In this document: one piece after another, positions 17,461 to 27,135 of the stretch
How positions within the stretch are numbered: the stretch's first letter is position 1
How the letters are laid out: every line of letters starts with the position of its first letter
Source: Paenibacillus sp. JJ-223
Lineage (GTDB): Bacteria; Bacillota; Bacilli; Paenibacillales; Paenibacillaceae
DNA length: 64,000 nucleotides
Assembly: GCF_927798175.1 (NCBI RefSeq)
Contig: NZ_CAKMMP010000005.1
Location: 124,001-188,000 of the forward strand
Direction of reading: 5' to 3'
The notes under the pieces: model-generated
The model's input: only the letters and a program-made list of their open reading frames with translations
Databases searched by the model: none
What the model was told of the DNA's origin: nothing
Made by a program: the position numbers and the translations under genes

Positions 17461-17550
17461 CTGCATATTAACTTTCGTAAGATAACGTAATAAAGAATTA
17501 ATGTTATGACAATTCACCGCCCTGAAGTATGAAGTGTGACGAAAGCGTCA

Positions 17551-18153
17551 TTATTGGACGCCAGGCTGGTGTTGAAGATTGCGGCATAACACTTTTACAT
17601 GTGTCAGAGCTGCTGCTTCGATCTCGGCAAACGTCAATCGGTCTTGTATATAGTAAGAGATAAATCCATGCATCGACAGAAACAATGTCCTTGGCACACA
17701 TTGAATGTCTTCCTCCGGGCATCCTTCCTCTTTCATGTATTGGCGCACAATGGAGGCAAACAATTCGAAGCAGCGTCCCTGCTCCGTCCTGCAATAAGAC
17801 AATAATTCCTCATCCCGAATCATAAACATGATCTCATACTGATACGGATTTTCCAGCGCAAAACGAATGAACTCCATCATGATCTGCTCCACTTTGGTCA
17901 ACTCGCTCGTTCTAGGCCTGACCATGGCTTGCAGCAGCAGATGTCCCAAGTGGTTGAAATCTTCAACCACGATGGCATAAAACAGTTCTGCCTTTTCCTT
18001 GAAATGGTAATACAGCGACCCATGACTATAGCCCAGATGCTGGCCGATGCTCCGCATCGAAATGGCGCGGTATCCTTTGGTTATAAAAAGATGCCTCGCC
18101 GCCTCCAGTATCCGCTCCCTCGACAACTCCTGTTCGACTGCTCTTCTAGCCAT
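17551..18153 (-). CDS. TetR/AcrR family transcriptional regulator
   Basis: A 200-residue repressor. The N-terminal TetR helix-turn-helix spans residues 14-60 (RILEAARHLFITKGYRAISM, then IGQHLGYSHGSLYYHFKEK). The C-terminal ligand domain is helical and of unknown specificity. Its start is 5 nt after the stop of a YigZ-family gene, and its ribosome binding site (GAAGGGG) is inside that gene's end, so the two are probably co-transcribed. No adjacent efflux or degradation gene suggests the target. Confidence 0.88.
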   Translation of the reverse strand: MARRAVEQELSRERILEAARHLFITKGYRAISMRSIGQHLGYSHGSLYYHFKEKAELFYAIVVEDFNHLGHLLLQAMVRPRTSELTKVEQIMMEFIRFALENPYQYEIMFMIRDEELLSYCRTEQGRCFELFASIVRQYMKEEGCPEEDIQCVPRTLFLSMHGFISYYIQDRLTFAEIEAAALTHVKVLCRNLQHQPGVQ

Positions 18154-18158
18154 ATATT

Positions 18159-18791
18159 TTATTCCCCTTCAATAAAATAAAGCCGCTGTCCCTCCGTGAC
18201 CCGGGATTGCCCTTGCGTCAAATCCGTGATCCAGGCGATGAATGCCTCGGTCTCACTATCCGGCGGAAGACAAGTCAACGTAACCTTATCGGTAAAACTC
18301 GTTTCACCTGTACGGACTTCCCGGCTCCTTAATTCATTCTCCACTTTGCCCAGCCACGTGTAATCCAGCTCCACGAATACTTCGCGATGCAGAACCCGCG
18401 TAATTCCTTCTCCTGCTTCGATGGCTGCAACCGCACCATCCGTGTATGCACGGATGAGCCCACCGGCGCCGAGCATGATTCCCCCGAAATAACGCGTGAC
18501 AACGATGGCCACATTTTTCAATTGCTGGTTCCGGATGACTTCAAGAATCGGCTTGCCCGCCGTACCGCTCGGTTCGCCGTCATCGGACTGCTTCTGAATC
18601 TCATCCCGCTCGCCAATCATGTAGGCTGAACAGTTATGCGTAGCATTCCAATGTTTTTTCTTGATTTCATCGATAAAAGCAATGGCCTGCTCTTCAGTCT
18701 CCACCGGCATGATATGCCCGATGAAACGCGACTTCTTTATGACGATTTCCTTGTTTCCCGGTCCGCGGACCGTACGATAACGTTCAAGCAT
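18159..18791 (-). CDS. YigZ/IMPACT family protein
   Basis: A 210-residue protein. The N-terminal UPF0029/IMPACT domain carries KSRFIGHIMPV, AYMIGERDEIQKQSDDGEPS and TRYFGGIMLGAGGLIRAY, all diagnostic. The C-terminal DUF1949-like ferredoxin-fold domain follows. The eukaryotic relative IMPACT affects GCN2 signalling; the bacterial role is unclear. The frame continues to 18923, but the usual family length and homology begin at ATG 18791. The tetR gene follows after 5 nt. Confidence 0.87.
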   Translation of the reverse strand: MLERYRTVRGPGNKEIVIKKSRFIGHIMPVETEEQAIAFIDEIKKKHWNATHNCSAYMIGERDEIQKQSDDGEPSGTAGKPILEVIRNQQLKNVAIVVTRYFGGIMLGAGGLIRAYTDGAVAAIEAGEGITRVLHREVFVELDYTWLGKVENELRSREVRTGETSFTDKVTLTCLPPDSETEAFIAWITDLTQGQSRVTEGQRLYFIEGE

Positions 18792-18830
18792 GTCGTTCCA
18801 ACTTTCTGATTTGATCCATTTTACAACAAA

Positions 18831-18861
18831 GCAGTTCCCCGCGTAAACGCGGACGAACTGC
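18831..18861 (-). terminator. terminator downstream of pgi
   Basis: GCAGTTCGTCCGCG with CGCGGGGAACTGC around a TTTA loop on the minus strand, then TTTGTTGT. It separates pgi from the YigZ gene. Confidence 0.75.
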
Positions 18862-18958
18862 CCTGTGTTCACAACATCGGACCTCGGCAGCCGAAGCTGC
18901 CTAAATCCGGAATGCTGTTCCATCCTTTATAACCAATCTATATGAGCAAAACGATGAA

Positions 18959-20314
18959 TTATTCGGAAAGTCTCGCTTCCAGCGCTGCTTTCTCTTCTTC
19001 ATAGCCTGGTTTGCCCAGCAATGCAAACATGTTTTTCTTGTAAGCTTCAACGCCCGGTTGGTCAAAAGGATTGACACCCAGCAGATATCCGCTAATGCCG
19101 CATGCTTTTTCAAAGAAGTATACCAGATAACCGAACGAATATGGAGTCATATCCGGAATGTTGACGATCAGGTTTGGCACTTGGCCGTCCGTATGCGCCA
19201 GCAACGTTCCTTGGAATGCTTTTTTGTTGACGAAATCCATCGTTTTTCCTTCCAGGAAATTCAGTCCGTCCAGATCGTCCGGATCGGCTGCGATAGAGAT
19301 GTGTTCCGCCACTTCAGCAACCTGGATTACGGTTTCGAAGATATTGCGGCTGCCTTCCTGGATAAATTGTCCCATGGAGTGCAGGTCTGTCGAGAAGTCG
19401 ACGGAGGCAGGATAGATGCCTTTGAAGTCTTTACCTTCGCTCTCGCCGTACAGCTGTTTCCACCACTCGGACACGAAATGCAAGGATGGCTCATAGTTTA
19501 CGAGAATTTCCGTGCCTTTGCCTTTGCGATACAACGCATTACGAACGGCTGCATATTGGTAGGCTTGATTTTCGGCTACGTTCGGGTTGCTGTATTCTTT
19601 GGAAGCGTCAGCCGCGCCCTGCATCATTTCTTCGATGTTGATGCCTGCAGTCGCGATTGGCAGCAATCCGACAGCCGTCAGCACGGAATAGCGTCCGCCC
19701 ACGTCATCCGGAATGATGAAGGACTCATAACCTTCTTCATTAGCCAATTTTTTGAGAGCGCCGCGCTCTTTGTCCGTTGTTGCATAAATGCGTTTGCGAG
19801 CTTCTTCTTTGCCGTATTTTTTCTCCAGTTCAGCGCGGAAGATCCGGAAAGCAATTGCTGGCTCCGTTGTTGTACCGGATTTGGAAATGACGTTCACGGA
19901 GAAGTCTTTGCCTTCGATCAGGTCCAGCAGATGGCTCACATAAGTGGAGCTGATGTTGTTGCCTGCAAAATAAACTTCTGGCGTTTTGCGTTTTTCTTTT
20001 GGCAAATTGTTGTAGAAGGAGTGTGTCAGCATTTCGATCGCTGCGCGTGCACCAAGGTAAGAACCACCGATACCGATTACGATCAGTACATCGGAGTCGC
20101 TTTGGATTTTGGCGGCTGCCTTCTGGATGCGGGAGAACTCTTCTTTGTCGTAAGCGGTTGGCAGGTCGATCCATCCCAGATAGTCGGAACCCGTTCCTGT
20201 ACCGTTATGAAGCTGCTCATGTGCCAGGCGGATCGGTTCAGCAAAATAATCCACTTCATGTTGGCCTACAAATTGCAGGGCAGTGCTGTAGTCAAAGGTC
20301 ACTTTTTTAGCCAT
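18959..20314 (-). CDS. pgi: glucose-6-phosphate isomerase
   Basis: A 451-residue phosphoglucose isomerase that interconverts glucose 6-phosphate and fructose 6-phosphate in glycolysis. [36 protein letters not shown] (the sugar-phosphate-binding SGTT) and the catalytic glutamate/histidine/lysine regions typical of the Gram-positive short form are present. [20 protein letters not shown] and [20 protein letters not shown] close the protein. It has its own terminator and is not linked to the tkt unit further upstream. Confidence 0.96.
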   Translation of the reverse strand: MAKKVTFDYSTALQFVGQHEVDYFAEPIRLAHEQLHNGTGTGSDYLGWIDLPTAYDKEEFSRIQKAAAKIQSDSDVLIVIGIGGSYLGARAAIEMLTHSFYNNLPKEKRKTPEVYFAGNNISSTYVSHLLDLIEGKDFSVNVISKSGTTTEPAIAFRIFRAELEKKYGKEEARKRIYATTDKERGALKKLANEEGYESFIIPDDVGGRYSVLTAVGLLPIATAGINIEEMMQGAADASKEYSNPNVAENQAYQYAAVRNALYRKGKGTEILVNYEPSLHFVSEWWKQLYGESEGKDFKGIYPASVDFSTDLHSMGQFIQEGSRNIFETVIQVAEVAEHISIAADPDDLDGLNFLEGKTMDFVNKKAFQGTLLAHTDGQVPNLIVNIPDMTPYSFGYLVYFFEKACGISGYLLGVNPFDQPGVEAYKKNMFALLGKPGYEEEKAALEARLSE

Positions 20315-20442
20315 GATATTAAACCCTCCTGATTATATGTGTTTGGTCCGTTTCAATGAATCAACTTAGCATTAGGATACTGCAAATCCACGGGGCTGAC
20401 AAGCTTGCGAAACCAACTTTGTCATCCGGCAAACGAAGTAAA

Positions 20443-20484
20443 AAGGGTAAACCGGACCTTGCTCGCAAGGCCCTGCTTACCCTT
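20443..20484 (-). terminator. terminator after ppnP
   Basis: Minus-strand AAGGGTAA / TTACCCTT outer stem enclosing a second GC-rich stem (GGCCTTGCGAGCAAGGTC), then a run of T; it begins 7 nt after the ppnP stop. Confidence 0.8.
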
Positions 20485-20490
20485 ATTGTG

Positions 20491-20808
20491 TTATTCCGCC
20501 GGGTACGAGCAGCAATAATCGGTAACGCTGCGTATCTCCAGTTTGAATTTGGAATTGGCAGGCACATGGAATGTGGCTTCGCCTTGAATCTCCAGCCAGT
20601 TTTCCTCGCCCGGGAGCAACACTCTCAGGTCGCCGGACAGAATCTCCATGATTTCGCGGGAATCCGTACCGAACTCGTAGCTGCCTGGAAGCATGATGCC
20701 CAGAGTGACTTTGCTGCCATCTCCCAAAATTACCGTTCTGCTGGTTACTTGGCCTTCATAATAAATGTTGGCCTTTTTAACAACGCTGACTTGATCAAAC
20801 TGTGACAT
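20491..20808 (-). CDS. ppnP: pyrimidine/purine nucleoside phosphorylase PpnP
   Basis: A 105-residue cupin-fold protein (formerly DUF1255/YaiE) that phosphorolyses a broad set of nucleosides to base plus ribose 1-phosphate. [30 protein letters not shown] and the ending [16 protein letters not shown] match the family closely. It stands between tkt and pgi, and a terminator follows it. The link to sugar-phosphate metabolism is suggestive, but co-transcription with tkt (a 53-nt gap) is not proven. Confidence 0.9.
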   Translation of the reverse strand: MSQFDQVSVVKKANIYYEGQVTSRTVILGDGSKVTLGIMLPGSYEFGTDSREIMEILSGDLRVLLPGEENWLEIQGEATFHVPANSKFKLEIRSVTDYCCSYPAE

Positions 20809-20861
20809 TCGTACCCGCTCCCCCTGAAGTTAAATAGACGTTATCTTAAGCGCTGTGGTTA

Positions 20862-22904
20862 TTACAGCAATGCTTTTACGCGGCTAACCACGTTTTCCAC
20901 AGTGAAGCCGTATTCTGCGATGACGCGGTCTCCAGGCGCGGATGCACCAAATGTGCTGATTCCGAGAATGTCGCCTTGGTCGCCAACGTATTTTTCCCAA
21001 CCCATCGGGTGAGCCATTTCAATCGCCAGACGTGCTTTGACATCAGGCAGCAGGACGGATTCTTTGTATGCTTTGTCTTGTTTGTCGAACAAATCCCAGC
21101 TCGGCATGCTGATGACACGAACTTGAATGCCTTCTTCAGCCAGCGCGGCTTGAGCTTTGACAGCCAGCTGCACTTCGGAACCTGTAGCGATGATTTGAGC
21201 AACGGCTTTGCCGTCTTTCGCATCAGACACAACATAAGCACCGCGTTTTACGTTCTCGCGCGCGCCTTCTACCGTTCCTTCGAGGATCGGCAGGTTTTGA
21301 CGAGTCAGCACCAGCGCAACCGGGTTGTTTTTGTTTTCGAGCGCATAAGCCCATGCTGCGGAAGTTTCATTGCCGTCAGCCGGACGGATGACCGTCAGGT
21401 TAGGAATGATGCGCAAGGAAGCCAATTGCTCGATTGGTTCGTGAGTCGGTCCGTCTTCACCAACAGCGATACTGTCGTGAGTCAGAACGTACGTTACAGG
21501 CAGACCCATCAGAGCTGCAAGGCGTACAGCCGGACGCAGGTAGTCGGTAAATACGAAGAACGTACCTCCGAATACTTTTACGCCGCTGTGCAATGCCATA
21601 CCGTTCATCGCAGCAGCCATGCCGAACTCGCGGATACCGAAGTAGATGTTGCGGCCGGAGTAATCTTCTGGCGTGAAGTTGGCGATGTTGTTCAGGTGTG
21701 TCATTGTGGAGCTTTCCAGGTCGGCAGAACCGCCTGTCAGATAAGGCAGGTTAGGTGCCAGACCGTTCAGGGCGTTACCGGATGCCACGCGTGTGGATAC
21801 CGCTTTGTCTGTGGCCGCGTATTTAGGCAGATCGCGATCCCAGCCTTCAGGAAGTTCGCCGCTGATTGCCGATTCGAACTGAGCTGCCAGCTCAGGGTAT
21901 GCTTTTTTGTACTCGGCGAATTTCTCGTCCCAAGCTTTGTTTGCCGCGATGCCGCGCTCTTTCACTTGCGCGAAATGGTCGCGAACTTCAGCAGGCACGT
22001 AGAAGTCCTCTTCGTATACCCATTTATAGAATTCTTTGGTCAGTTTGGCTTCTTCCGCACCCAGTGGGGATCCGTGCGTACCGCCGTGGCCGCCTTTACC
22101 TTGTTTGTTCGGGCTGCCGTAACCGATCACGGTTTTCACTTCGATCAGTGTAGGACGAATGCTTTCCGCTTGTCCTTCCTGGATTGCTTTTTCAATTGCA
22201 GGCAGGTCGTTGCCGTCTTCAACGCGCAGCACTTGCCAGCCGTATGCTTCGAAACGCTTCGCGATGCTTTCGGAAGAAGACAGGTTCAATTCGCCGTCCA
22301 GCGTGATGTCGTTGGAGTCGAACAATACGATCAGTTTGCCGAGGTGCAGGCGTCCGGCAAGCGAAGCCGCTTCATGGGATACGCCTTCCATCAGGTCGCC
22401 GTCGCCGCAGATCGCATACGTATAATGGTTAACTACATCAAAATTGTCTTTGTTGTAGGTTGCGCCGAGTTGTGCTTCAGCCATAGCCATACCTACAGCC
22501 ATTGCAATCCCTTGGCCGAGTGGTCCTGTCGTAGCATCAACACCCGCAGTGTGCCCGAATTCCGGGTGACCAGGCGTTTTGCTTCCCCATTGGCGGAATT
22601 GTTTCAGTTCTTCCATAGGCAGGTCGTAACCGCTCAGGTGCAGCAAGCTGTACAGCAGCATGGAACCATGTCCTGCGGACAGCACAAAACGGTCCCGATT
22701 TACCCATGTCGGGTGAGCCGGGTTATGTGTCATCGTTTTAGCAAAAAGCTGGTACCCCATCGGAGCGGAACCCATCGGCATGCCCGGGTGTCCGGATTTT
22801 GCCTTTTCGATGGCGTCAATCGCCAGTGTACGAACCGTCGTGATCGACAGGTTGTCGATTGTGCTGTTTACGTCCTTTTGAATCGCTTCGTTCTTGTCAG
22901 TCAT
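20862..22904 (-). CDS. tkt: transketolase
   Basis: A 680-residue thiamine-diphosphate enzyme moving two-carbon units between pentose-phosphate and glycolytic sugars. It shows the N-terminal SGHPGMPMG block, the ThDP motif [18 protein letters not shown], the central GSADLESST and [20 protein letters not shown] (catalytic Glu), and [16 protein letters not shown]. Full family length. A long antisense frame opposite it is a shadow. Confidence 0.96.
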   Translation of the reverse strand: MTDKNEAIQKDVNSTIDNLSITTVRTLAIDAIEKAKSGHPGMPMGSAPMGYQLFAKTMTHNPAHPTWVNRDRFVLSAGHGSMLLYSLLHLSGYDLPMEELKQFRQWGSKTPGHPEFGHTAGVDATTGPLGQGIAMAVGMAMAEAQLGATYNKDNFDVVNHYTYAICGDGDLMEGVSHEAASLAGRLHLGKLIVLFDSNDITLDGELNLSSSESIAKRFEAYGWQVLRVEDGNDLPAIEKAIQEGQAESIRPTLIEVKTVIGYGSPNKQGKGGHGGTHGSPLGAEEAKLTKEFYKWVYEEDFYVPAEVRDHFAQVKERGIAANKAWDEKFAEYKKAYPELAAQFESAISGELPEGWDRDLPKYAATDKAVSTRVASGNALNGLAPNLPYLTGGSADLESSTMTHLNNIANFTPEDYSGRNIYFGIREFGMAAAMNGMALHSGVKVFGGTFFVFTDYLRPAVRLAALMGLPVTYVLTHDSIAVGEDGPTHEPIEQLASLRIIPNLTVIRPADGNETSAAWAYALENKNNPVALVLTRQNLPILEGTVEGARENVKRGAYVVSDAKDGKAVAQIIATGSEVQLAVKAQAALAEEGIQVRVISMPSWDLFDKQDKAYKESVLLPDVKARLAIEMAHPMGWEKYVGDQGDILGISTFGASAPGDRVIAEYGFTVENVVSRVKALL

Positions 22905-23380
22905 GGTTTGTCCTCCTCATGTCTTTAGATAAGTCGGGTGCGCAAGCGAATCCCTCTCATCATACAAGCAAACCGTATATAACAATAAGTAAATCCGCTT
23001 GAGTGTTTCATTTTGACTTATTCACTTTTGTATTGTATCACTTGGCGAGGCGCTTTTCCATAACCTCTTTTCGGCGAACAGGGAAATTCGGTCGTTGGAG
23101 ATCGTGAAAGTGGCTTCCGCTCAGCTTTGGGGCGCAAATTGCCCGCCATATACCAAATTTGCCCAGGCCATACCGATCCTCTTACATTCCTCCACAACTC
23201 GGATCGCCCCATGCTTCCATCGGATGAAGTATAACCCGAAACCGGAAAACCATACTCTTTGTGGAACAATGCCATAAAAAAAGACGAACTCCCCTCTCAA
23301 TGAACGGGAGCCGCCTTCAACAGCCATTATGCATGGCATTACAATTGCAAATTAATCCTGCACAGCACTAAACTATAAGG
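22905..23380. other. intergenic region tkt / purU
   Basis: About 475 nt between two minus-strand genes. It contains the purU terminator on its right. A short minus-strand frame in its middle ends GMAWANLVYGGQFAPQS; it reads somewhat like protein but has no ribosome binding site, and its N-terminal part runs through the terminator hairpin. I do not call a gene. The tkt promoter should lie near 22930-22985 (TATGAT with poorly spaced TTGTTA). Confidence 0.4.
23272..23314 (-). terminator. terminator after purU
   Basis: Minus-strand GGCGGCTCCC pairs with GGGAGTTCGTC (two G-U pairs), then seven T. Confidence 0.7.
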
Positions 23381-24274
23381 TTAAAAAACGACCGTTTTAT
23401 TTTCGTGAACCAGCACCCGGTCCTCCACATGCCACTTCACTGCCCGTGCCAGCACGACGCGTTCAATGGTGCGTCCGATGCGTTTCAATTCGTTCACGTC
23501 GTCACCATGGCTTACACGCTGCACATCCTGCTCGATAATCGGTCCGCCATCCAATTCTTCGGTAACATAATGCGCCGTCGCTCCGATGATTTTTACGCCG
23601 CGCTTGTATGCCTGAGCATACGGTTTGCCGCCGACGAACGCCGGAAGGAACGAATGATGAATGTTAATGATCCGGTTGCGATAATGTTCAATGAACGTTG
23701 GCGAGATGATTTGCATATAACGCGCAAGAATGATCACGTCGATATCGTCGCCGATGACTTCCAGCTGGCGTTTTTCCGCCTCGGGCTTGGTCTCTGCGGT
23801 AACCGGAATGTGATGGTACGGGATACCGAAAGATTCCACGTAATCTTTCATATCCAAATGGTTGCTTACGACCAGGGCGATATCCGCATCCAGGTCCCCG
23901 GCCTGCCATTGCCATAACAGTTCCACCAGGCAGTGGTCTTCCTTGGATACAAAAATGGCGAGTTTCTTTTTGCGGCTCACCGCCGTCAACGTCCATTCCA
24001 TCCGGAACTTGCCTGCCACTTCGGCGAAGTCTGTCTCGAGCTTGTTCAAATTGTCAGACAATTGCGGCAGATCGAACTCGACGCGCATGAAAAACATGCC
24101 TCCGGCCGGGTCCATCGTATATTGGTCGGACTGAACGATGTTTGCACCGTGCTGGTGCAGGAAATGCGAAACGGCTGCTACGATTCCGGGTCCATCCGGA
24201 CAGGAAATGAGCATCCGCGCCCGGTCGGCGCGGTTTTGTTGATCAGGACGTAATTGTTTGGCATGAATCTCCAT
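23381..24274 (-). CDS. purU: formyltetrahydrofolate deformylase
   Basis: A 297-residue enzyme hydrolysing 10-formyl-THF to formate and THF. An N-terminal ACT domain (about residues 20-100, ARMLISCPDGPGIVAAVSHF) precedes a formyltransferase-like catalytic domain with NIHHSFLPAFVGGKPYAQA and GATAHYVTEELDGGPIIEQD (catalytic Asn/His/Asp set). AAGGAGGAAAAG precedes the start. It follows nfo by 21 nt on the same strand, so both are likely on one transcript. Confidence 0.94.
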   Translation of the reverse strand: MEIHAKQLRPDQQNRADRARMLISCPDGPGIVAAVSHFLHQHGANIVQSDQYTMDPAGGMFFMRVEFDLPQLSDNLNKLETDFAEVAGKFRMEWTLTAVSRKKKLAIFVSKEDHCLVELLWQWQAGDLDADIALVVSNHLDMKDYVESFGIPYHHIPVTAETKPEAEKRQLEVIGDDIDVIILARYMQIISPTFIEHYRNRIINIHHSFLPAFVGGKPYAQAYKRGVKIIGATAHYVTEELDGGPIIEQDVQRVSHGDDVNELKRIGRTIERVVLARAVKWHVEDRVLVHENKTVVF

Positions 24275-24295
24275 CGGGTACTTTTCCTCCTTAAA

Positions 24296-25426
24296 TTAAG
24301 CCGTGACGAGCAGCTCTTTGCCGGCCAGCCAGGCGATCAAACGATGATTCAGTTGTTCCTCGCTCAAATCCGGGAACAGGGCAGATTCCGTCACCATGTC
24401 GTACAGGCGCTCCAGCGGCTCGCGCGGATCGGCCTTCTTGGCTTTGGCATCATTTTTGAGCAAGTTCCATACATCGAGAATATAAGAGCGCGGATTGATT
24501 TCCTTGCCTTCGAAGAAGTGATGCAGCTGCTCGACTTCAGCCAAAAATGACTGGCCGAAACGGCCGGCAACATCCCCGCGCAGCAAAGCGATTTCCACCT
24601 CATACATCGGGCGCTGCGTCTTGGCATCTTTGCCGATCCACGGGGTTTCCAGAATGAACGGACGCCCCTGAAGCTTCTCGTGATGCACAACCCGGTTAAT
24701 CGCTTCGAACCCGATCCATCCCGAGCCGATCGGGGTGTGGCGGTCCTTGCGTGCGCCCACCGGATTTTTGCTGTCATTGATATGCATGACGGCAATGCGA
24801 TCCAGTCCGACGATGCTGTCGAATTGTTCGAGCACGCCGTCCAAATCTCCCACGATATCGTAGCCTGCATCGTGAATATGGCATGTATCCATGCAGATCG
24901 TCAATCGTTCGTTATGCTTGACCTTTTCGATAATCTGTGCGATCTCTTCGAAGCTGCGTCCCATCTCCGTGCCTTTGCCGGCCATCGTTTCCAGAGCGAT
25001 ATTGACATCCGTCTCCTTCACGCCGTCCAACACCTCGTTCAGGCCTTGAGCAATGCGCTCAATGCCGTAATGCGCATCCTTGTCGGTGAAAGCACCGGGA
25101 TGCAGCACGATATTTTTTACGCCGATGGCATGCGTCCGCCGAATTTCTTCCTGCAGGAAGCTGACGGCCAGCTCGTACGTATTTTCTTTGTAAGAGCCCA
25201 GGTTAATGATGTACGGCGCATGCACTACGATTTCATCCATGCCCGCAGCCTGCATGGCCTGTTTGCCTTCTTCGATGAACATGGATTCAATGGGCTTGCG
25301 GCGCGTATTCTGCGGAGCACCCGTATATATCATAAACGAACTTGAGCCGTACGAGGACGCCTCATTCGTTGCACTCAATAATCCCTTGTCCGAAAAGGAC
25401 ACGTGAGAGCCTATTTTAAGCATCAT
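24296..25426 (-). CDS. nfo: deoxyribonuclease IV (endonuclease IV)
   Basis: A 376-residue AP endonuclease of the Nfo family, which nicks DNA 5' to abasic sites in base excision repair. TIM-barrel metal ligands are in [43 protein letters not shown] and [16 protein letters not shown]. The C-terminus is about 80 residues longer than typical nfo proteins (about 280-300), a moderately unusual extension starting near residue 295. Two adjacent ATGs follow AAAGGGGG; either may be used. Confidence 0.92.
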   Translation of the reverse strand: MMLKIGSHVSFSDKGLLSATNEASSYGSSSFMIYTGAPQNTRRKPIESMFIEEGKQAMQAAGMDEIVVHAPYIINLGSYKENTYELAVSFLQEEIRRTHAIGVKNIVLHPGAFTDKDAHYGIERIAQGLNEVLDGVKETDVNIALETMAGKGTEMGRSFEEIAQIIEKVKHNERLTICMDTCHIHDAGYDIVGDLDGVLEQFDSIVGLDRIAVMHINDSKNPVGARKDRHTPIGSGWIGFEAINRVVHHEKLQGRPFILETPWIGKDAKTQRPMYEVEIALLRGDVAGRFGQSFLAEVEQLHHFFEGKEINPRSYILDVWNLLKNDAKAKKADPREPLERLYDMVTESALFPDLSEEQLNHRLIAWLAGKELLVTA

Positions 25427-25590
25427 TCATCCCCCTTTGTTTGAGTTATCCCCTATTCTAACGCGATTATCGAAATAAATCTAGAAATGCGATATAATTC
25501 GGAATACAGGCTATTTTTAACAGCATTCCGGAACATGGGTAGCGGAGGGTTTCTTTCGCAAAATTCAATGAACCGAGGTGACCTTTTACA

Positions 25591-26061
25591 GTGATGTTCG
25601 ATCCACTTGTTTTGACGCTGGCTAGCAGCTCGCCCAGCAACTGGTTTATGAACACGATCGCATTTTGGACAGTCATCCTGTTAGGCAGCATGTGTATCGG
25701 CGGTTTTTTTATGATGCGCAAATTTCTGAAGGTATTGCCCAAAGCGGACGGCAAGTCCAAGCTGGATTGGCAAAATCACTGGGTCGAAACCAGCCGGCAT
25801 TTATGGACGGACGACGCCAAAGCCTTTTTGGATCAGCTGGTGGAGCCGGTGCCCGGACCGTTCAGGGACATCGCGAAGCATTCCATTGCGGCTGAAATCG
25901 GCAGAATCGCCATCGAAAGCAAAGCTTCCGAAGTCACCCGCGACCATTGCATCAAGGGATATATTATCGCCACGCCCAAGCGGGACAATAAGTTTCTTGT
26001 CCGTTTTTTGCAAAAAAACGAAATTGATTATTCGCGTTACGAACATTTGATGAACAAATAA
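25591..26061 (+). CDS. DUF2621 family membrane protein (YneK-like)
   Basis: A 156-residue protein with one N-terminal membrane segment (FWTVILLGSMCIGGFFMM) followed by a cytoplasmic domain. KFLKVLPKADGKSKLDWQ, SRHLWTDDAKAF and GYIIATPKRDNKFLVRFLQK match DUF2621 proteins of Bacillales such as YneK; function unknown. The start is GTG 25591 or the next codon ATG 25594, both downstream of GAGGTG. Confidence 0.8.
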   Translation: MMFDPLVLTLASSSPSNWFMNTIAFWTVILLGSMCIGGFFMMRKFLKVLPKADGKSKLDWQNHWVETSRHLWTDDAKAFLDQLVEPVPGPFRDIAKHSIAAEIGRIAIESKASEVTRDHCIKGYIIATPKRDNKFLVRFLQKNEIDYSRYEHLMNK

Positions 26062-26235
26062 AAAAGGATAAGGTTTTAAGAACGTCGCTTTTGGTGACTC
26101 CTCATGATAAACGAATAGAATCCCACACAGGCTCCGGCAGGTCAAGTTTCAGTTCATTCTTACCGATCGGGGCTTTTTTCCAATGATCGTTGTTGTTGAA
26201 TACCTGCGATAGATACGCAAAAGGGAGTGCCCACT

Positions 26236-27135
26236 ATGAAAATTGCCATCTGCGGCGGAACCGGATTTATTGGAAGCGCATTGACGGATTACTGGCTGAA
26301 GTCCAATCACCATATCATGATCATCACTCGAAAGCTGCCGGAAAATAAACGAGCGGCATATCCGAATCTGGAATATGTATCCTGGGAACAACTTGAAGTT
26401 CAGCCGGAACGTATGGAGGGGTTCGATGCGTTGGTTAATCTTGCGGGAGAAACGTTGAATCAACGCTGGACGGGCAGCGCCAAGATGCGGATTCTGGAGT
26501 CGCGCGTAACGACCGCAGCAAAGGTGGCACGCCTCGTGTCTTCACTTGAACGCAAACCGGAGGTGGTCGTGCAGGCTTCTGCCATGGCGATCTATGGAAC
26601 ATCGGCAACGGAAACCTTTGACGAGGACAGTCCCCTTCATGCAGCGGATTTTCCGGCACGCGTTTCGGAACGCTGGGAAGCCGCCTCCAAGGAAATTAAA
26701 GGTACAAGGCTTGCCTTCATCCGGATCAGTCTGGTGTTGGGTCACAAAGGGGCTTTTCCACTCATGAAGCTGCCCTACTTGGTTGGATTTGGCGGCAAAC
26801 TGGGCAGCGGCAAGCAGTGGACGAGCTGGATTCATATTCACGATATGGTGAGGCTTATTGATTTCACGGTGCAAAACAAAGCCATTTCCGGTCCGGTAAA
26901 CGCGGCTGCACCGCATCCGGTAACGAATGACGAATTTGGAAAAACCATCGGAAAGGTCTTTCGCAGGCCTCATTGGTTTCCGGTACCGGGCTTCCTGATC
27001 CAGGCACTGGTAGGGGAAATGTCTATGCTTGTGCTGCAAGGGCAGCGTGTCATTCCCCAAAAGGCGCTGGATCAGGGTTTCCTGTTCACTTATCCGACGC
27101 TGCAAGAAGCGTTGGAAGACCTTAAATTACACTGA
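26236..27135 (+). CDS. TIGR01777 family NAD(P)-binding oxidoreductase
   Basis: A 299-residue extended short-chain dehydrogenase relative. The nucleotide loop GGTGFIGSAL is at residues 7-16, followed by LVNLAGETLNQRWT and, in the C-terminal part, AAPHPVTNDEFGKTIGKVF, typical of the TIGR01777/YfcH epimerase-like group. Substrate unknown. ATG 26236 lies 8 nt after AAGGGAG. Its 3' end overlaps by 9 nt with the convergent FHA gene. Confidence 0.85.
   Translation: MKIAICGGTGFIGSALTDYWLKSNHHIMIITRKLPENKRAAYPNLEYVSWEQLEVQPERMEGFDALVNLAGETLNQRWTGSAKMRILESRVTTAAKVARLVSSLERKPEVVVQASAMAIYGTSATETFDEDSPLHAADFPARVSERWEAASKEIKGTRLAFIRISLVLGHKGAFPLMKLPYLVGFGGKLGSGKQWTSWIHIHDMVRLIDFTVQNKAISGPVNAAAPHPVTNDEFGKTIGKVFRRPHWFPVPGFLIQALVGEMSMLVLQGQRVIPQKALDQGFLFTYPTLQEALEDLKLH

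Noticed and set aside
19058..20332. 424-codon plus-strand frame opposite pgi
   Set aside because: Antisense shadow of a complete, conserved gene; composition is not protein-like.
20976..22928. 650-codon open frame on the plus strand opposite tkt
   Set aside because: It lies wholly antisense to a complete transketolase, has low-complexity Cys/Arg/His-rich composition and no ribosome site; a shadow of codon bias.
23018..23339. Short minus-strand frames between tkt and purU
   Set aside because: No ribosome site; one overlaps the purU terminator. Kept only as a note on the gap.
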